Part shown: positions 10,401-17,101 of the stretch, in pieces
How positions within the stretch are numbered: position 1 is the first letter of the stretch
How the letters are laid out: each line of letters starts with the position of its first letter
Assembly (NCBI GenBank): GCA_003243445.1
Contig: QFQQ01000069.1
Coordinates: forward strand, 1-33,531
Length of the DNA: 33,531 nt
From: Citrobacter freundii
GTDB taxonomy: Bacteria; Bacteroidota; Bacteroidia; Chitinophagales; Chitinophagaceae
Direction of reading: 5' to 3'
Notes under the pieces: model-generated
What the model was told of the DNA's origin: nothing
The model's database searches: none
Seen by the model: the letters and a program-made list of their open reading frames with translations, nothing else
Made by a program: the position numbers and the translations under genes

Positions 10401-10705
10401 CACCCAAGGCCTACCCAGGAAGCAATATCTTCCACTTTGTTTCCTGTACTATTATAGCCCAATGACAGGTTTAGACTGAGGCTTCCTGACTTAACCGTAT
10501 GTAACGGGAAACTGATATTTGCGGATCCGGTAAAATGACCGATATCCGTTTCAGTATAGCGCAGTAAAGACGCAGCATTTGGACTTAACGGCGCAATCTT
10601 CTGCAACTCGGCCTGTTGTGACGATCCAAGAAAATAACAAAAAAGACATACTCCAAGTAACACCCATTTCCTTCTGCGGAAACGCGGTGGCAAAAAACTA
10701 AACAT
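7493..10705 (-). CDS. TcB/SpvB-like RHS shell protein
   Basis: This 1070-residue secreted protein has a basic N terminus followed by a hydrophobic core (KWVLLGVCLFCYFLG), a signal peptide or anchor. After it comes a stretch like the N terminus of SpvB and Tc-toxin B subunits: GSANISFPLHTV, LSLNLSLGYNSTGN, WVGLGWNLT. The central part is beta-rich with no catalytic motif seen. The C terminus carries YD repeats (TDANGRTTYYEYDDHNRL, VRDHDNNIVKKICYNYAG) and stops without the RHS core or a toxin tip. It follows the barrel gene by only 6 bases and precedes the DUF6443 RHS gene by about 90 bases. I infer that the two RHS proteins together form a split shell, as TcB and TcC do, with this one the toxin-free half. 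An alternative is two independent surface proteins. Confidence 0.82.
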   Translation of the reverse strand: MFSFLPPRFRRRKWVLLGVCLFCYFLGSSQQAELQKIAPLSPNAASLLRYTETDIGHFTGSANISFPLHTVKSGSLSLNLSLGYNSTGNKVEDIASWVGLGWNLTTIPVVTRTVRGLPDEDYPGISVPYMGKKIHEIIEISNTPSHPSGLTGDIICQIANGQLDTEPDYFHYTLADGRSGYFYWDPYLEKYQTTPYRNFAITKVGAGSIDAIQIIDDIGNIYLFADRETSQSSGTFNSPVTRNAWYVSTITNSNKTDAINFGYGTYSVITRTLNPMRRELNGYCPDNSSLISTTTVQTKIPSMISSAEGSVTFVGADDFREDLNGSYALKSLEVRDNDNNLIKKINLHYEYTSAVSYDPLCAMVSSFTYEQKRLFLKSFAEMSLTGTDSVMHSFQYNNTIVAPCRVSAAQDFWGYYNAQHSNQNLIPEIPKGAVLLPQAAPGANRFVNPSVNQFGILNRIYLPTGGYTDIEYETHQVLDVNKEFPAVYLEKNAYLLPEHEISSNTFIDTISIYSDRDYFINNDNAGGSFVNIVLGDKECVSDPPPAVNCAQLFIRGIDSWNSDINIPVVNNMSLYYLKKGRYELKAMFAQTPVSEQGFFMYLKWREVDTTYKHAYIGGLRVKSIKTTDNGGNTYTKKYQYTNGLDSDTSSGSPISGSAFFRVQHANCPDVVASYIVADNSVMQTSHGGSFVGYKNVIELRDSLAEQGYTQYQFDYLRDEVSNSTPFVPAWDNSEFRGHLINTKIFAKAASGFRLLREERNQYSNYLMDSLAYTAMKTFKVLNGPACELSGGESGVLYWNEPYPYAPRTSFLRNKRTIEFNQYNADSIVTNLELIYNMKNMQVSRQISTSSKGEGLDQFIYYAVDSASSGNATAVWDTLIKRNMIAIPLKQVSQTNGAPTSTFISKYAQAAGSGYMQVRELWQGYLTHTPEAKVFYNYSSADKLSEQQKANDVKEVYLWGYNGQYPVAKILNSTYAVASSYITPSVLNSPTSDAALRSHLNNLRSIPGAMVFTYTYKSGVGITSETDANGRTTYYEYDDHNRLSLVRDHDNNIVKKICYNYAGQPGACGVE

Positions 10706-10711
10706 TGGCGG

Positions 10712-12136
10712 CTATTTAAAATTATATCCTATCCTGAATAATATTGCAGCTGACCTTGGGGTTTTCTCATAGCTCAAAAAATCCCACAACAACTGCACCT
10801 TTGTTTTCTTAAGAAGTTTTGATCGCATATCGATCACCTTGCTCACCCCAACCAACCCACTCTCCTGCCATCCATTTTTATCTTTTAACTCCTCGATATT
10901 TTTGAAGCCGCTCCTGTAATGCATCTCATACCCGCCCGTCAGCCAGAACGATCCCTTCAACTTCACATCTATAAAACTTCGCAGACTCATCCCCTCGTGT
11001 GTAACCTTGATATGCTGAATATTCCTTCCCCATCCCATCTTATAGCCCGCACCAACCCCGATCACACTTTTATCATTCAGCTTATAACCAGCCGTCAATG
11101 CCAGGTCACTCGTCACCGGAAAGAAACCGTTGCTTCGTTGCGATTGAATATTCGCGCCGAGTTCTATTCGTTGAAGAAAACTTTTTGTCTTTTGTGTATT
11201 GGGCTTAAAACCCTCCGGCATATCCAGCTCATTATCGCCACCGCCGTATTTTGCCAGCTTGTTTTTCAGTTCGTTCAGCTGGCCCTGCGCCTGTTGCATG
11301 TTCTGGGTGAATTGCGCTTGTGCATTCGGACCACCTGCGGAAAGTTGTTGTTGTACCAGCGCGTTTACCTGTGCTCTTGTTTGCAGACCGGCAAGATTCG
11401 GTGCAGATGAAGCCCCCGGATCACCGGGCATTCTGAAAAGAGACGACAGCATGCTATTCTTCTGCATAAAGTCTTTAAAGAGTTTTGTACGACTTAGCAA
11501 TTGCAGCGCTCTCTGTTCGGTTTTCTTATGATCTTTCAGTAATTCTTTGTATTCATTTACCTGCGCGGTATAATAGTACGCCTGCTTATTCAATTTGGAA
11601 AGTTCCCTGGTCATACCAAGCTTACTCAACTGATCTTTGAGCAATTGTCTTCTTTCCTTTAGAAATCGTTTGATCTCCTCCGCCTGTTGAAAACGGGATT
11701 CAAGACCTTTGACATTGGCCGTGGCCGCATCCAGTTTGCCAACACCTTCTTTTGACAATGTTGTTAACTGCGGATATTGTTTCAGGAATTTTAATGAGGA
11801 GCTTAAAGTATCCAGTGAAGGAATGTATTGTTGCGCTTTCGCCGTACCGCTCAACTTGTCCTGCAGCTGTGCATATTGACTTTTTCCGGCTGACAACGCA
11901 GCCGCAGCAGCAGAATCCTTTTTTGCAAGCTTTCGTATCAGCTTGTCTTCTTCTTTACCAAACGCCCTAATGATTTGTTGTGATTTTTTATCGAGCTTCT
12001 TTTCAAGGTCACCAGCCTTATCAGAAACCTGAGCCAGGTATTTACCGCTGATCTTTGCAGTGGTTGTAGTATCCTCCTGGGCATGTATGTATAGGCATAG
12101 TAGCAGCCCAAATGCTAAAAGGACATAGCGGTTCAT
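10712..12136 (-). CDS. Coiled-coil plus beta-barrel outer-membrane protein of the RHS operon
   Basis: This 474-residue protein has a signal peptide (MNRYVLLAFGLLLCLYIHAQ). Residues about 25-240 are highly charged and helical with heptad-like Leu spacing (DKAGDLEKKLDKKSQQ, KRFLKERRQLLKDQLSKL), so a long periplasmic coiled coil is likely. A Gln/Ala-rich segment follows (about 250-300). Residues about 320-474 look like outer-membrane strands (LALTAGYKLNDKSVIGVGAGY, SFWLTGGYEMHYRSGF) and end in an aromatic-rich final strand (AAILFRIGYNFK), a typical barrel terminus. It is the first gene of the RHS operon, 6 bases before the TcB-like gene. It may anchor, export or display the RHS particle; that role is inference. 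No named family was recognised. Confidence 0.72.
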   Translation of the reverse strand: MNRYVLLAFGLLLCLYIHAQEDTTTTAKISGKYLAQVSDKAGDLEKKLDKKSQQIIRAFGKEEDKLIRKLAKKDSAAAAALSAGKSQYAQLQDKLSGTAKAQQYIPSLDTLSSSLKFLKQYPQLTTLSKEGVGKLDAATANVKGLESRFQQAEEIKRFLKERRQLLKDQLSKLGMTRELSKLNKQAYYYTAQVNEYKELLKDHKKTEQRALQLLSRTKLFKDFMQKNSMLSSLFRMPGDPGASSAPNLAGLQTRAQVNALVQQQLSAGGPNAQAQFTQNMQQAQGQLNELKNKLAKYGGGDNELDMPEGFKPNTQKTKSFLQRIELGANIQSQRSNGFFPVTSDLALTAGYKLNDKSVIGVGAGYKMGWGRNIQHIKVTHEGMSLRSFIDVKLKGSFWLTGGYEMHYRSGFKNIEELKDKNGWQESGLVGVSKVIDMRSKLLKKTKVQLLWDFLSYEKTPRSAAILFRIGYNFK

Positions 12137-12587
12137 GATGGTGGTGATGGTTGGTGGTTGTCTTGGAATGACAGTTCAAATAGAAGATTTTTTTTAATAC
12201 CACGCGCCGTATCTCGTAATTTTTCTAGTAAAAAAATAAAAATGCTGTGTAAACACTTAAAATAAAACAGGCCTTACACCTACCAATCTGAATTACTAAA
12301 TGTCTTTCTGATTTGCATTGAGCAAAATTCTATTTGCTCATCCACCCGGAAGCAATAGAAAGACCCATTACTTCTGAAACTAACCTAAATTGGATAGAAA
12401 GAAACTGTATTTTAATTTACGGAATGCCTAGGGAACCGCTGTAAAGCCTATGATATTTCCTGGAGGACTATTACTGTCATCTTTAGAAGGCTATGATCCG
12501 TCAAATATTCGCAGGATGATATGTTTTAGTATAAACCTCTATCGTAAATACCTAGGTTATGGCCGATATAGCAAATTAACAACCTAA
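12137..12587. other. A/T-rich intergenic region, no gene seen
   Basis: About 450 bases lie upstream of the RHS operon. No coding-like ORF was seen on either strand. The promoter of the RHS operon should be here. On the minus strand TCTATTTG (at about 12179-12186) partly matches the Bacteroidota -7 element TAnnTTTG, but no good -33 partner was found. Confidence 0.35.
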
Positions 12588-12974
12588 TCACCATTCGATA
12601 GCATCAACTATTTCTTTCAGATCAGATAAAAAAGCATTCTTATCAAAATCATCAAATTTATACTTACTAAAGGTCTGTTCGGAGATATCTATGATCTGCT
12701 TTCTTATAATCCGCCTTTTTTCTTCCATTGGAACATTTTTTATTAAAAAAAAATCAAGTAAGATATCATATTCAAAACGAGCTTCAATTTTCTTAAATCT
12801 TTTTCGCTGTTTAAAATCGTACCCTCTAGCTGTCATCACTATCCAAAGAGATAAAATCGACTGCCCGTAAGTCCGTTTCTTCAAGGCTTCCTCAATACCC
12901 TCCCGAAGCGGATACATCTTACTAAGCGATATGCCTACCTGCTCATCCCATTCTAATACTATTCTGACATCCAT
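12588..12974 (-). CDS. Orphan immunity-like small protein
   Basis: The 128-residue soluble, mostly helical protein is rich in charged residues (KKRTYGQSILSLWIVMTARG, MEEKRRIIRKQIIDISEQTF, FLSDLKEIVDAIEW). No signal peptide, membrane segment or known motif was recognised. It lies on the same strand as the RHS operon among remnants of toxin cassettes. Its start overlaps the end of a short upstream reading frame by 16 bases, the same coupling seen for toxin-tip/immunity pairs. I infer an orphan immunity gene left from an older RHS toxin tip. The family is unknown; an ordinary small cytosolic protein is possible. Confidence 0.5.
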   Translation of the reverse strand: MDVRIVLEWDEQVGISLSKMYPLREGIEEALKKRTYGQSILSLWIVMTARGYDFKQRKRFKKIEARFEYDILLDFFLIKNVPMEEKRRIIRKQIIDISEQTFSKYKFDDFDKNAFLSDLKEIVDAIEW

Positions 12975-13174
12975 TTATTATTGCAATTTTGAATTTCCTG
13001 CCGGTAATCTCCCATATTTTCTGTAAAATAATCAAGCTGCATCATTCGTTCCGCAAAAAAGTACCTGACCCTTAGGAGCAGGATCAAACTCAGCAAATAA
13101 ATCAAGTCCAGCTCCGGTTGCTCGTAAAATGAGTTCGAGCATCTGTCTGTTCCATTTATAGCTGTGCCAATCAC
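12959..13174 (-). pseudogene. Short reading frame, possible toxin-tip remnant
   Basis: The frame of about 71 codons starts at GTG (13174), but it stays open and coding-like upstream to a TAA near 13250 (YRYCLLIYLAEQRKNAV... in the same frame). This suggests the 3' end of a longer lost gene. It ends inside the start of the next gene (ATGGATGTCAGAATAG contains both the ATG and this stop). The residue mix (AERMMQLDYFTENMGDYRQE) looks protein-like, but no family was recognised. It could be the C-terminal tip of the toxin that the next gene countered, or an unrelated leader ORF. Confidence 0.3.
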
Positions 13175-13259
13175 TGCATTTTTTCTTTGTTCAGCCAGAT
13201 AAATCAGTAGGCAATACCTATATCGAACCTGATATACGAGACATTAATAAACTGTCTCA

Positions 13260-13301
13260 AAAAGAATCAAGGCACTCGTGTTTGAATTCCTTGATTCTTT
13301 T
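13260..13301 (-). terminator. Strong hairpin, probable terminator
   Basis: AAAAGAATCAAGG (13260-13272) pairs perfectly with CCTTGATTCTTTT (13289-13301) around a 16-base loop. A-rich and T-rich flanks make it usable in either direction. It lies about 75 bases after the stop codon of the minus-strand gene at 13375-13821 and probably terminates it. Confidence 0.65.
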
Positions 13302-13374
13302 ACCTCCAATAGAATAATTAAAAAATGTACTAGGGTAAGTTGTTTTGCTAAACTTCGAATAGAGTGATACTACA

Positions 13375-13821
13375 TTAAAATATAGTTAACTGTAAATTCT
13401 TGTCACCTTCCGATAATGACACAAAAATCACTTTTTTAGACGGATCTGTTGATAGAAATTTCTTAACTAAGTCAATGCAAAAACGAATGGAGTTATCTCC
13501 AAGACCTGCAAGCCCTACAACGATAGTATCATGTAATTCAAGCTCAGCAAACATACCTACAAGTAGCATTCCTGTTGCATCACTCGTTCTCAGTTTTACA
13601 CCAGAATTTTTTCTGACGTTTCGGACAATCTTGGCTACAATTAAAGTACTTAAGGCCTCAAAATAAGGGACGATTAGTTTGCTACCTTCAATCGGAAAAT
13701 TGAAATAACATTTCTTTGCAGTGTTGGCTAATACATTCTTTAAAAAAGCAAGATCACAACGTACTAAAAAACACGACCCGCCATTAATCTCAATTGATGC
13801 CCTCTCGATATCAAAACGCAT
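13375..13821 (-). CDS. Putative orphan immunity protein next to a broken toxin tip
   Basis: This 148-residue protein has no signal peptide and no family I recognise. It alternates predicted strands and helices (SCFLVRCDLAFLKNVLANTA, PYFEALSTLIVAKIVRNVR, ATGMLLVGMFAELELHDTIV, KVIFVSLSEGDKNLQLTIF). The start at 13821 lies 11 bases after the TAG stop of a toxin remnant with a DGNHRMN motif on the same strand. The pair therefore has the layout of a toxin C terminus followed by its immunity gene. The toxin part is broken, but this reading frame is intact over its whole length, which fits retention of immunity after loss of the toxin. Function is inferred from context only. Confidence 0.55.
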   Translation of the reverse strand: MRFDIERASIEINGGSCFLVRCDLAFLKNVLANTAKKCYFNFPIEGSKLIVPYFEALSTLIVAKIVRNVRKNSGVKLRTSDATGMLLVGMFAELELHDTIVVGLAGLGDNSIRFCIDLVKKFLSTDPSKKVIFVSLSEGDKNLQLTIF

Positions 13822-13831
13822 AAGATTTTCA

Positions 13832-14110
13832 TCTATTTTACTGTTGGAAATTTGTAAACTTTATAACCATAGTCATCAGCTTTATTTGCCTGTATTATAT
13901 TATCATTCCCAAGTAGCTGCTGAACATAGTTCGCATCCTTCGTTTCTAGCGCATATCGAATTGCAGGATTCATTCTGTGATTTCCGTCTGTAATAACTAT
14001 TCCTTCCTTTGACTACAATGTAGCTATGCCCTGCTTAGGATCAAGACTATTATTTCGCATCTGGTTATAGCCTCCTTCCCGCTTTCCTCTCGCGTTCCTT
14101 CAACTTGTAC
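13832..14110 (-). pseudogene. Broken RHS toxin tip with ParB/sulfiredoxin-like motif
   Basis: On the minus strand a frame ending with TAG at 13832-13834 reads GGYNQMRNNSLDPKQGIATL, stop, SKEGIVITDGNHRMNPAIRY, then ALETKDANYVQQLLG and ends in YGYKVYKFPTVK. The segment KEGIVITDGNHRMN is like the DGNHR motif of ParB/sulfiredoxin-fold nuclease domains found at the C termini of polymorphic toxins. The in-frame TAG at about 14012-14014 is where a TGG (Trp) would fit. Further upstream, near 14090, the reading shifts frame (YKLKERE... continues in another frame). No RHS shell precedes it. It is a decayed, detached toxin tip, directly upstream of its likely immunity gene. Confidence 0.6.
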
Positions 14111-14277
14111 TTTGCATTAAATTATGTGTCAGGATATGAAAAATTGCAGGTTTAGAAGCTTCGTAGTCGGAAGGCGGCTGTGTCAGCCCCGTTCGTCATC
14201 TTCAACTGCTCGCAATCCGCGCCAGATCATTACATGCAAATATGTGTTTTCAACCCGAAAGACCAAAAGAACACGGA

Positions 14278-14928
14278 TCACCGGCAAGGCATTTCTTTGA
14301 TATAATCCTGAAACTCCAGCCACCAAAAAAAAGATCTGCCATTTTTAGCAAAACATTTCGTCCCGACGTCACTAAGTTCCAATTTGTCCATTTTGATTTG
14401 CTTAATAATTCTGGCAGATATCCCTATCGTATCATACCTGTAAATAATTTCCGAAGCAATGTCTCGCTTTACACGATCAATACTCCCAAGCTGCGAAGGT
14501 ATACCGAAGCGTCGCTTGGGTTGATAAAAAGTCATAGTGTCTTTAACTAAAACTCCTACATCCAAAAGTTGATGCTTTATAGAATCAGTATAACTGTATT
14601 CTACCAGCACTTTCGGATAGATAACCCGTTTGGTGTATATAATCGCAGTGTCGTCTTTATACTGAAAATCGGTTACCCAGCATTCTCCTTCATGCCGATA
14701 TGTTCTTACAAAAGAATGGCTTTCATCAACATGATAAGTTAATGTTTTCAGGCTGTCTAAATCGGTTATTTCGATATTTGGGTACTCATTTCCCTTTAGC
14801 ATCCCAATACCTTTAAGGGTTAATATGTCTACATCGAGAAAGGAAGCGGTGGAATGCTGATGCCTTTCCTTACAACTGTAAAAAAGCAGCGGCACGAATA
14901 GTGATATAAAAAGCGTTTTATTAATCAT
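14278..14928 (-). CDS. Hypothetical lipoprotein
   Basis: The 216-residue protein has a lipoprotein signal (MINKTLFISLFVPLLFYSC, Cys at about residue 19). The mature part is beta-rich with many Tyr/Thr/Lys residues (YPNIEITDLDSLKTLTYHV, IIYTKRVIYPKVLVEYSY). No domain was recognised. It sits alone between the toxin remnant and an unrelated lipoprotein, with gaps of about 170 and 365 bases. The ending (YIKEMPCR) is short and untypical, so a changed C terminus is possible. Confidence 0.65.
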   Translation of the reverse strand: MINKTLFISLFVPLLFYSCKERHQHSTASFLDVDILTLKGIGMLKGNEYPNIEITDLDSLKTLTYHVDESHSFVRTYRHEGECWVTDFQYKDDTAIIYTKRVIYPKVLVEYSYTDSIKHQLLDVGVLVKDTMTFYQPKRRFGIPSQLGSIDRVKRDIASEIIYRYDTIGISARIIKQIKMDKLELSDVGTKCFAKNGRSFFWWLEFQDYIKEMPCR

Positions 14929-15293
14929 AATGCTGTTTGTAACTAACCAAAGTAATCAAAATATACATTAATAATTGTTCTCAGGCTTTCATGCGGATCT
15001 GCTCTTGTCCACTTCTCCGGCCTTATTAGCCGACCCGGTCATGCGCAGTTGTTCGTAACTTTTCTTATGAAAAAATTTCAATTAGGCGTAGACACCTGGT
15101 AAAAATTAAACTCTTTTACCTAATAATTTAAGCCTCCTTTTGTATTAAAAAGTCATTACCGATATTTTAACCAACACAAAGGGCGATTACTTTGCTAAAG
15201 CAATCGCCCTTCTTAAAAAACTCACTTCGTTTGAACAATAACTGCGATTAGTCAACAAGGCAGTCTTATAATTAAATTTTCACCACGCTTTAA
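14929..15293. other. Intergenic region with a long hairpin
   Basis: No coding-like frame longer than about a dozen codons was seen. The clear element is the hairpin at 15179-15211, listed separately. Confidence 0.4.
15179..15211 (-). terminator. Long hairpin downstream of the OB-fold lipoprotein gene
   Basis: AAGGGCGATT (15179-15188) pairs with AATCGCCCTT (15202-15211). Inside, CTTT pairs with AAAG around GCT, giving a nearly continuous 14-bp stem. It lies about 85 bases beyond the minus-strand stop at 15294. The trailing T-run is weak, so efficiency is uncertain. Confidence 0.6.
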
Positions 15294-15683
15294 TTATTCC
15301 AAACCCGTCACCGTAATATGTTCCACATTTCCTTCATCCTTCCATGATGGACCGCTCACGGTGATCTTTTCTCCTTCCTTATATCTTTTAAACTTACCAC
15401 CGCTTTTCTGCAGATTTACAATACTGATGGTTGCCACAAATTCTTTTCCCGTAGAATCTTTTAGCGTGGCCATATACCCGTCTTTGCCATTTTCTATTTT
15501 CGAAATGACGCCTGTCACTTTCAGGGTGTCAGATTTCGAAGGCACTGCTATACTGTCCTGCGGAACTACCTGCTCCGTTTTCAATGAATCTTCCTTAACG
15601 GTCGATTCGGGACTGGATGATGACTGACAACCGGCTATAACCGCCGCTGATACTGCTAAACCAAGGATACTTACTTTGTTCAT
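15294..15683 (-). CDS. Small OB-fold-like lipoprotein
   Basis: The 129-residue protein has a lipoprotein signal peptide (MNKVSILGLAVSAAVIAGC, Cys19), then a Ser/acid-rich linker to about residue 50. The rest has the strand pattern of a small OB-fold: DTLKVTGVISKIENGKDGY, MATLKDSTGKEFVATIS, then YKEGEKITVSGPSWK and HITVTGLE. Bacteroidota have many small tRNA_anti-like/OB-fold lipoproteins of unknown role, and this fits that group. It is monocistronic, with a strong hairpin downstream. Confidence 0.72.
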   Translation of the reverse strand: MNKVSILGLAVSAAVIAGCQSSSSPESTVKEDSLKTEQVVPQDSIAVPSKSDTLKVTGVISKIENGKDGYMATLKDSTGKEFVATISIVNLQKSGGKFKRYKEGEKITVSGPSWKDEGNVEHITVTGLE

Positions 15684-16430
15684 GTTAAATCTATTCTATT
15701 GTGAAAAAATCAGTTAATCATATAAAAATGATGCCAGCTTGCAACATATTACATAAGCGTTTATCCAGCAAAATATCCAGTTCAACAAAAGCTCTATTAA
15801 GTGGATGAATATCGACTAAATGTTGTATGATAATCCAGGTATAGTTGCTGATATTTTTAATTCATTCACCCTTCTTCCCGCACTCAATGAACTCCACATA
15901 GTCAACTGTTGCGCCTATGCCTCCCACTACGCACCTGCTTCGCAGGTTCCGTGCGGAAGTTTGAAGGCAGTAGCTGTTTAATCAGTTATCACAGCCGTGC
16001 AGATATATCAAACATCATATCATGATTTGAATGTGGCAACTTGTTTATGCCGATGAAAGGAAGTTCATTTAATTGAACTCTCCTTTTTACTATTTAAAAA
16101 ATAAGATAATAGCATTCCCAAGCATTGATCTCACAATTAGCCTGCTCATTCCCATTAAGAAGAATTATTGTCTGGAAACTGGTCAACGGTATCCTTCGCT
16201 GGTCGGCCAGGCTTCCTTCCTTAAAAACGGTTGAAAACTGGTGTTTACACGCGGCAGATAAATCTGATATGGGCACAGTGTATAACAGATCGTTACAGGT
16301 TGACAAACGGCAGCCTGTGGCGTCCGTCTGGGAAGAGGTTCCGGACTGAATTCAATTAGATCGATGAAAGTCATATTATAAGGGCAATTAGGGAATAAAA
16401 ATCCGAAAAACAAAACATTCTGATCATAAA
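15684..16430. other. Long gene-poor gap with hairpins
   Basis: About 750 bases hold no convincing gene. Overlapping short ORFs at about 16094-16413 on both strands have no recognisable product. ACCTGC-TTC-GCAGGT at 15933-15947 is a perfect small hairpin. A second, terminator-like hairpin with a T-run lies at 16056-16087. A decayed gene or a small RNA is possible; neither can be shown. Confidence 0.4.
16056..16087 (+). terminator. Orphan terminator-like hairpin
   Basis: AAAGGAAGTTCA pairs with TGAACTCTCCTTTTT: the AGTTCA/TGAACT core is perfect and the AAGGA/TCCTT extension has one bulged base. It ends in a run of T. No gene lies upstream on the plus strand, so it may end a lost gene or a small RNA. 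Confidence 0.5.
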
Positions 16431-16566
16431 AATAACCTTATAAGGAGATTTTAACTCTTAAAGTGAGTCAATCGTATCATCATTTCCTAAAATCACCTTA
16501 TAAGGTTATTTTCACCTATTTTTATTCTGTTTTTTTTGTATTTTTACCCAAAATCACCTTATAATG
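16431..16566 (+). promoter_or_regulatory. Three evenly spaced operators of the hip operon
   Basis: The palindrome CCTTATAAGG occurs at 16436-16445 and 16496-16505, and as CCTTATAATG at 16557-16566, where its right arm is the start codon of the HTH gene. Sites 2 and 3 share the left flank AAAATCA, and site 2 reads on to TTATTTT. Centre spacing is 60 and 61 bases. This is the pattern expected for cooperative, autoregulatory binding by a HipB-type repressor, and site 3 would also overlap translation initiation. Confidence 0.75.
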
Positions 16567-16776
16567 TCAATAAAGGAGATAGGCAATGCGATAAAGGAAC
16601 GGCGGAACGCATTAAATATCCGCCAACCTGACCTGGCGGAATTGGCCCAGGTTAGTCTGAATACTGTTTACAGACTTGAACGAGGTATGGGAAACCCTTC
16701 TCTGGACGTATTGCAAAAAATGGCGGATGTGCTTGGCATGGAGCTACTGATGACCGTTAGACAACAGCATTCATGA
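16564..16776 (+). CDS. hipB: HipB-like XRE antitoxin/repressor
   Basis: The 70-residue protein is essentially one Cro/C1-type HTH domain (IGNAIKERRNALNIRQPDLA, VSLNTVYRLERGMGNPSLDV, LQKMADVLGMELLMTV). It matches the small HTH partner encoded ahead of HipA-type kinases. The stop overlaps the next start as ATGA (16773-16776), so the operon is translationally coupled. The start at 16564 is supported by the HTH beginning right after it, although no classical ribosome-binding site is visible and the start codon is part of an operator. In known systems HipB represses the operon and can hold the kinase. Confidence 0.85.
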   Translation: MSIKEIGNAIKERRNALNIRQPDLAELAQVSLNTVYRLERGMGNPSLDVLQKMADVLGMELLMTVRQQHS

Positions 16777-17099
16777 GAAAGGCAGCCATCTATAGAAACC
16801 AGGAGTTCGCAGGTATGCTGACGGAAGATGAACAAGGACATTTTCAGTTTGAATACGATATGGCTTATTTGTCGGATCCGGACAAACCGGCCGTGAGCCT
16901 CACCTTACCAAAAACGCAGCGGCTGCATACCTGCGAATACTTGTTTCCTTTCTTCTTTAACATGCTCTCAGAAGGCGCCAACCGAAAGCTGCAGAGCCGC
17001 CTGTTGAAGATCGACGAAAAAGATCATTTTGGCATACTGATGGCTACCGCCGGAGCAGATACCATTGGAGCCATTACCGTTAAAAAAGTAAGTGAATAA
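16773..17099 (+). CDS. hipS: HipS-like protein (HipA N-terminal subdomain as a separate gene)
   Basis: The 108-residue protein corresponds to the N-terminal subdomain of HipA (Couple_hipA type). It has the opening strand pair (KAAIYRNQEFAGMLTEDEQG), VSLTLPKTQ, the helix LFPFFFNMLSEGANRKLQ and the end GADTIGAITVKK. Full-length HipA has this fused to the kinase; here it is a separate gene with a normal stop codon 2 bases before the kinase ATG. That is the HipBST arrangement described in enteropathogenic E. coli, where the separate HipS acts as the antitoxin of HipT. That function is inferred by homology of layout. Confidence 0.82.
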   Translation: MRKAAIYRNQEFAGMLTEDEQGHFQFEYDMAYLSDPDKPAVSLTLPKTQRLHTCEYLFPFFFNMLSEGANRKLQSRLLKIDEKDHFGILMATAGADTIGAITVKKVSE

Positions 17100-17101
17100 T
17101 C

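Noticed and set aside
12137..13300. Possible insertion sequence in the toxin graveyard
   Set aside because: No transposase, terminal inverted repeats or target duplication found; the inverted repeat at 13260-13301 is a terminator-type hairpin.
16094..16413. Overlapping short ORFs upstream of hipB
   Set aside because: No recognisable product on either strand; both strands are open over the same bases, as expected by chance.
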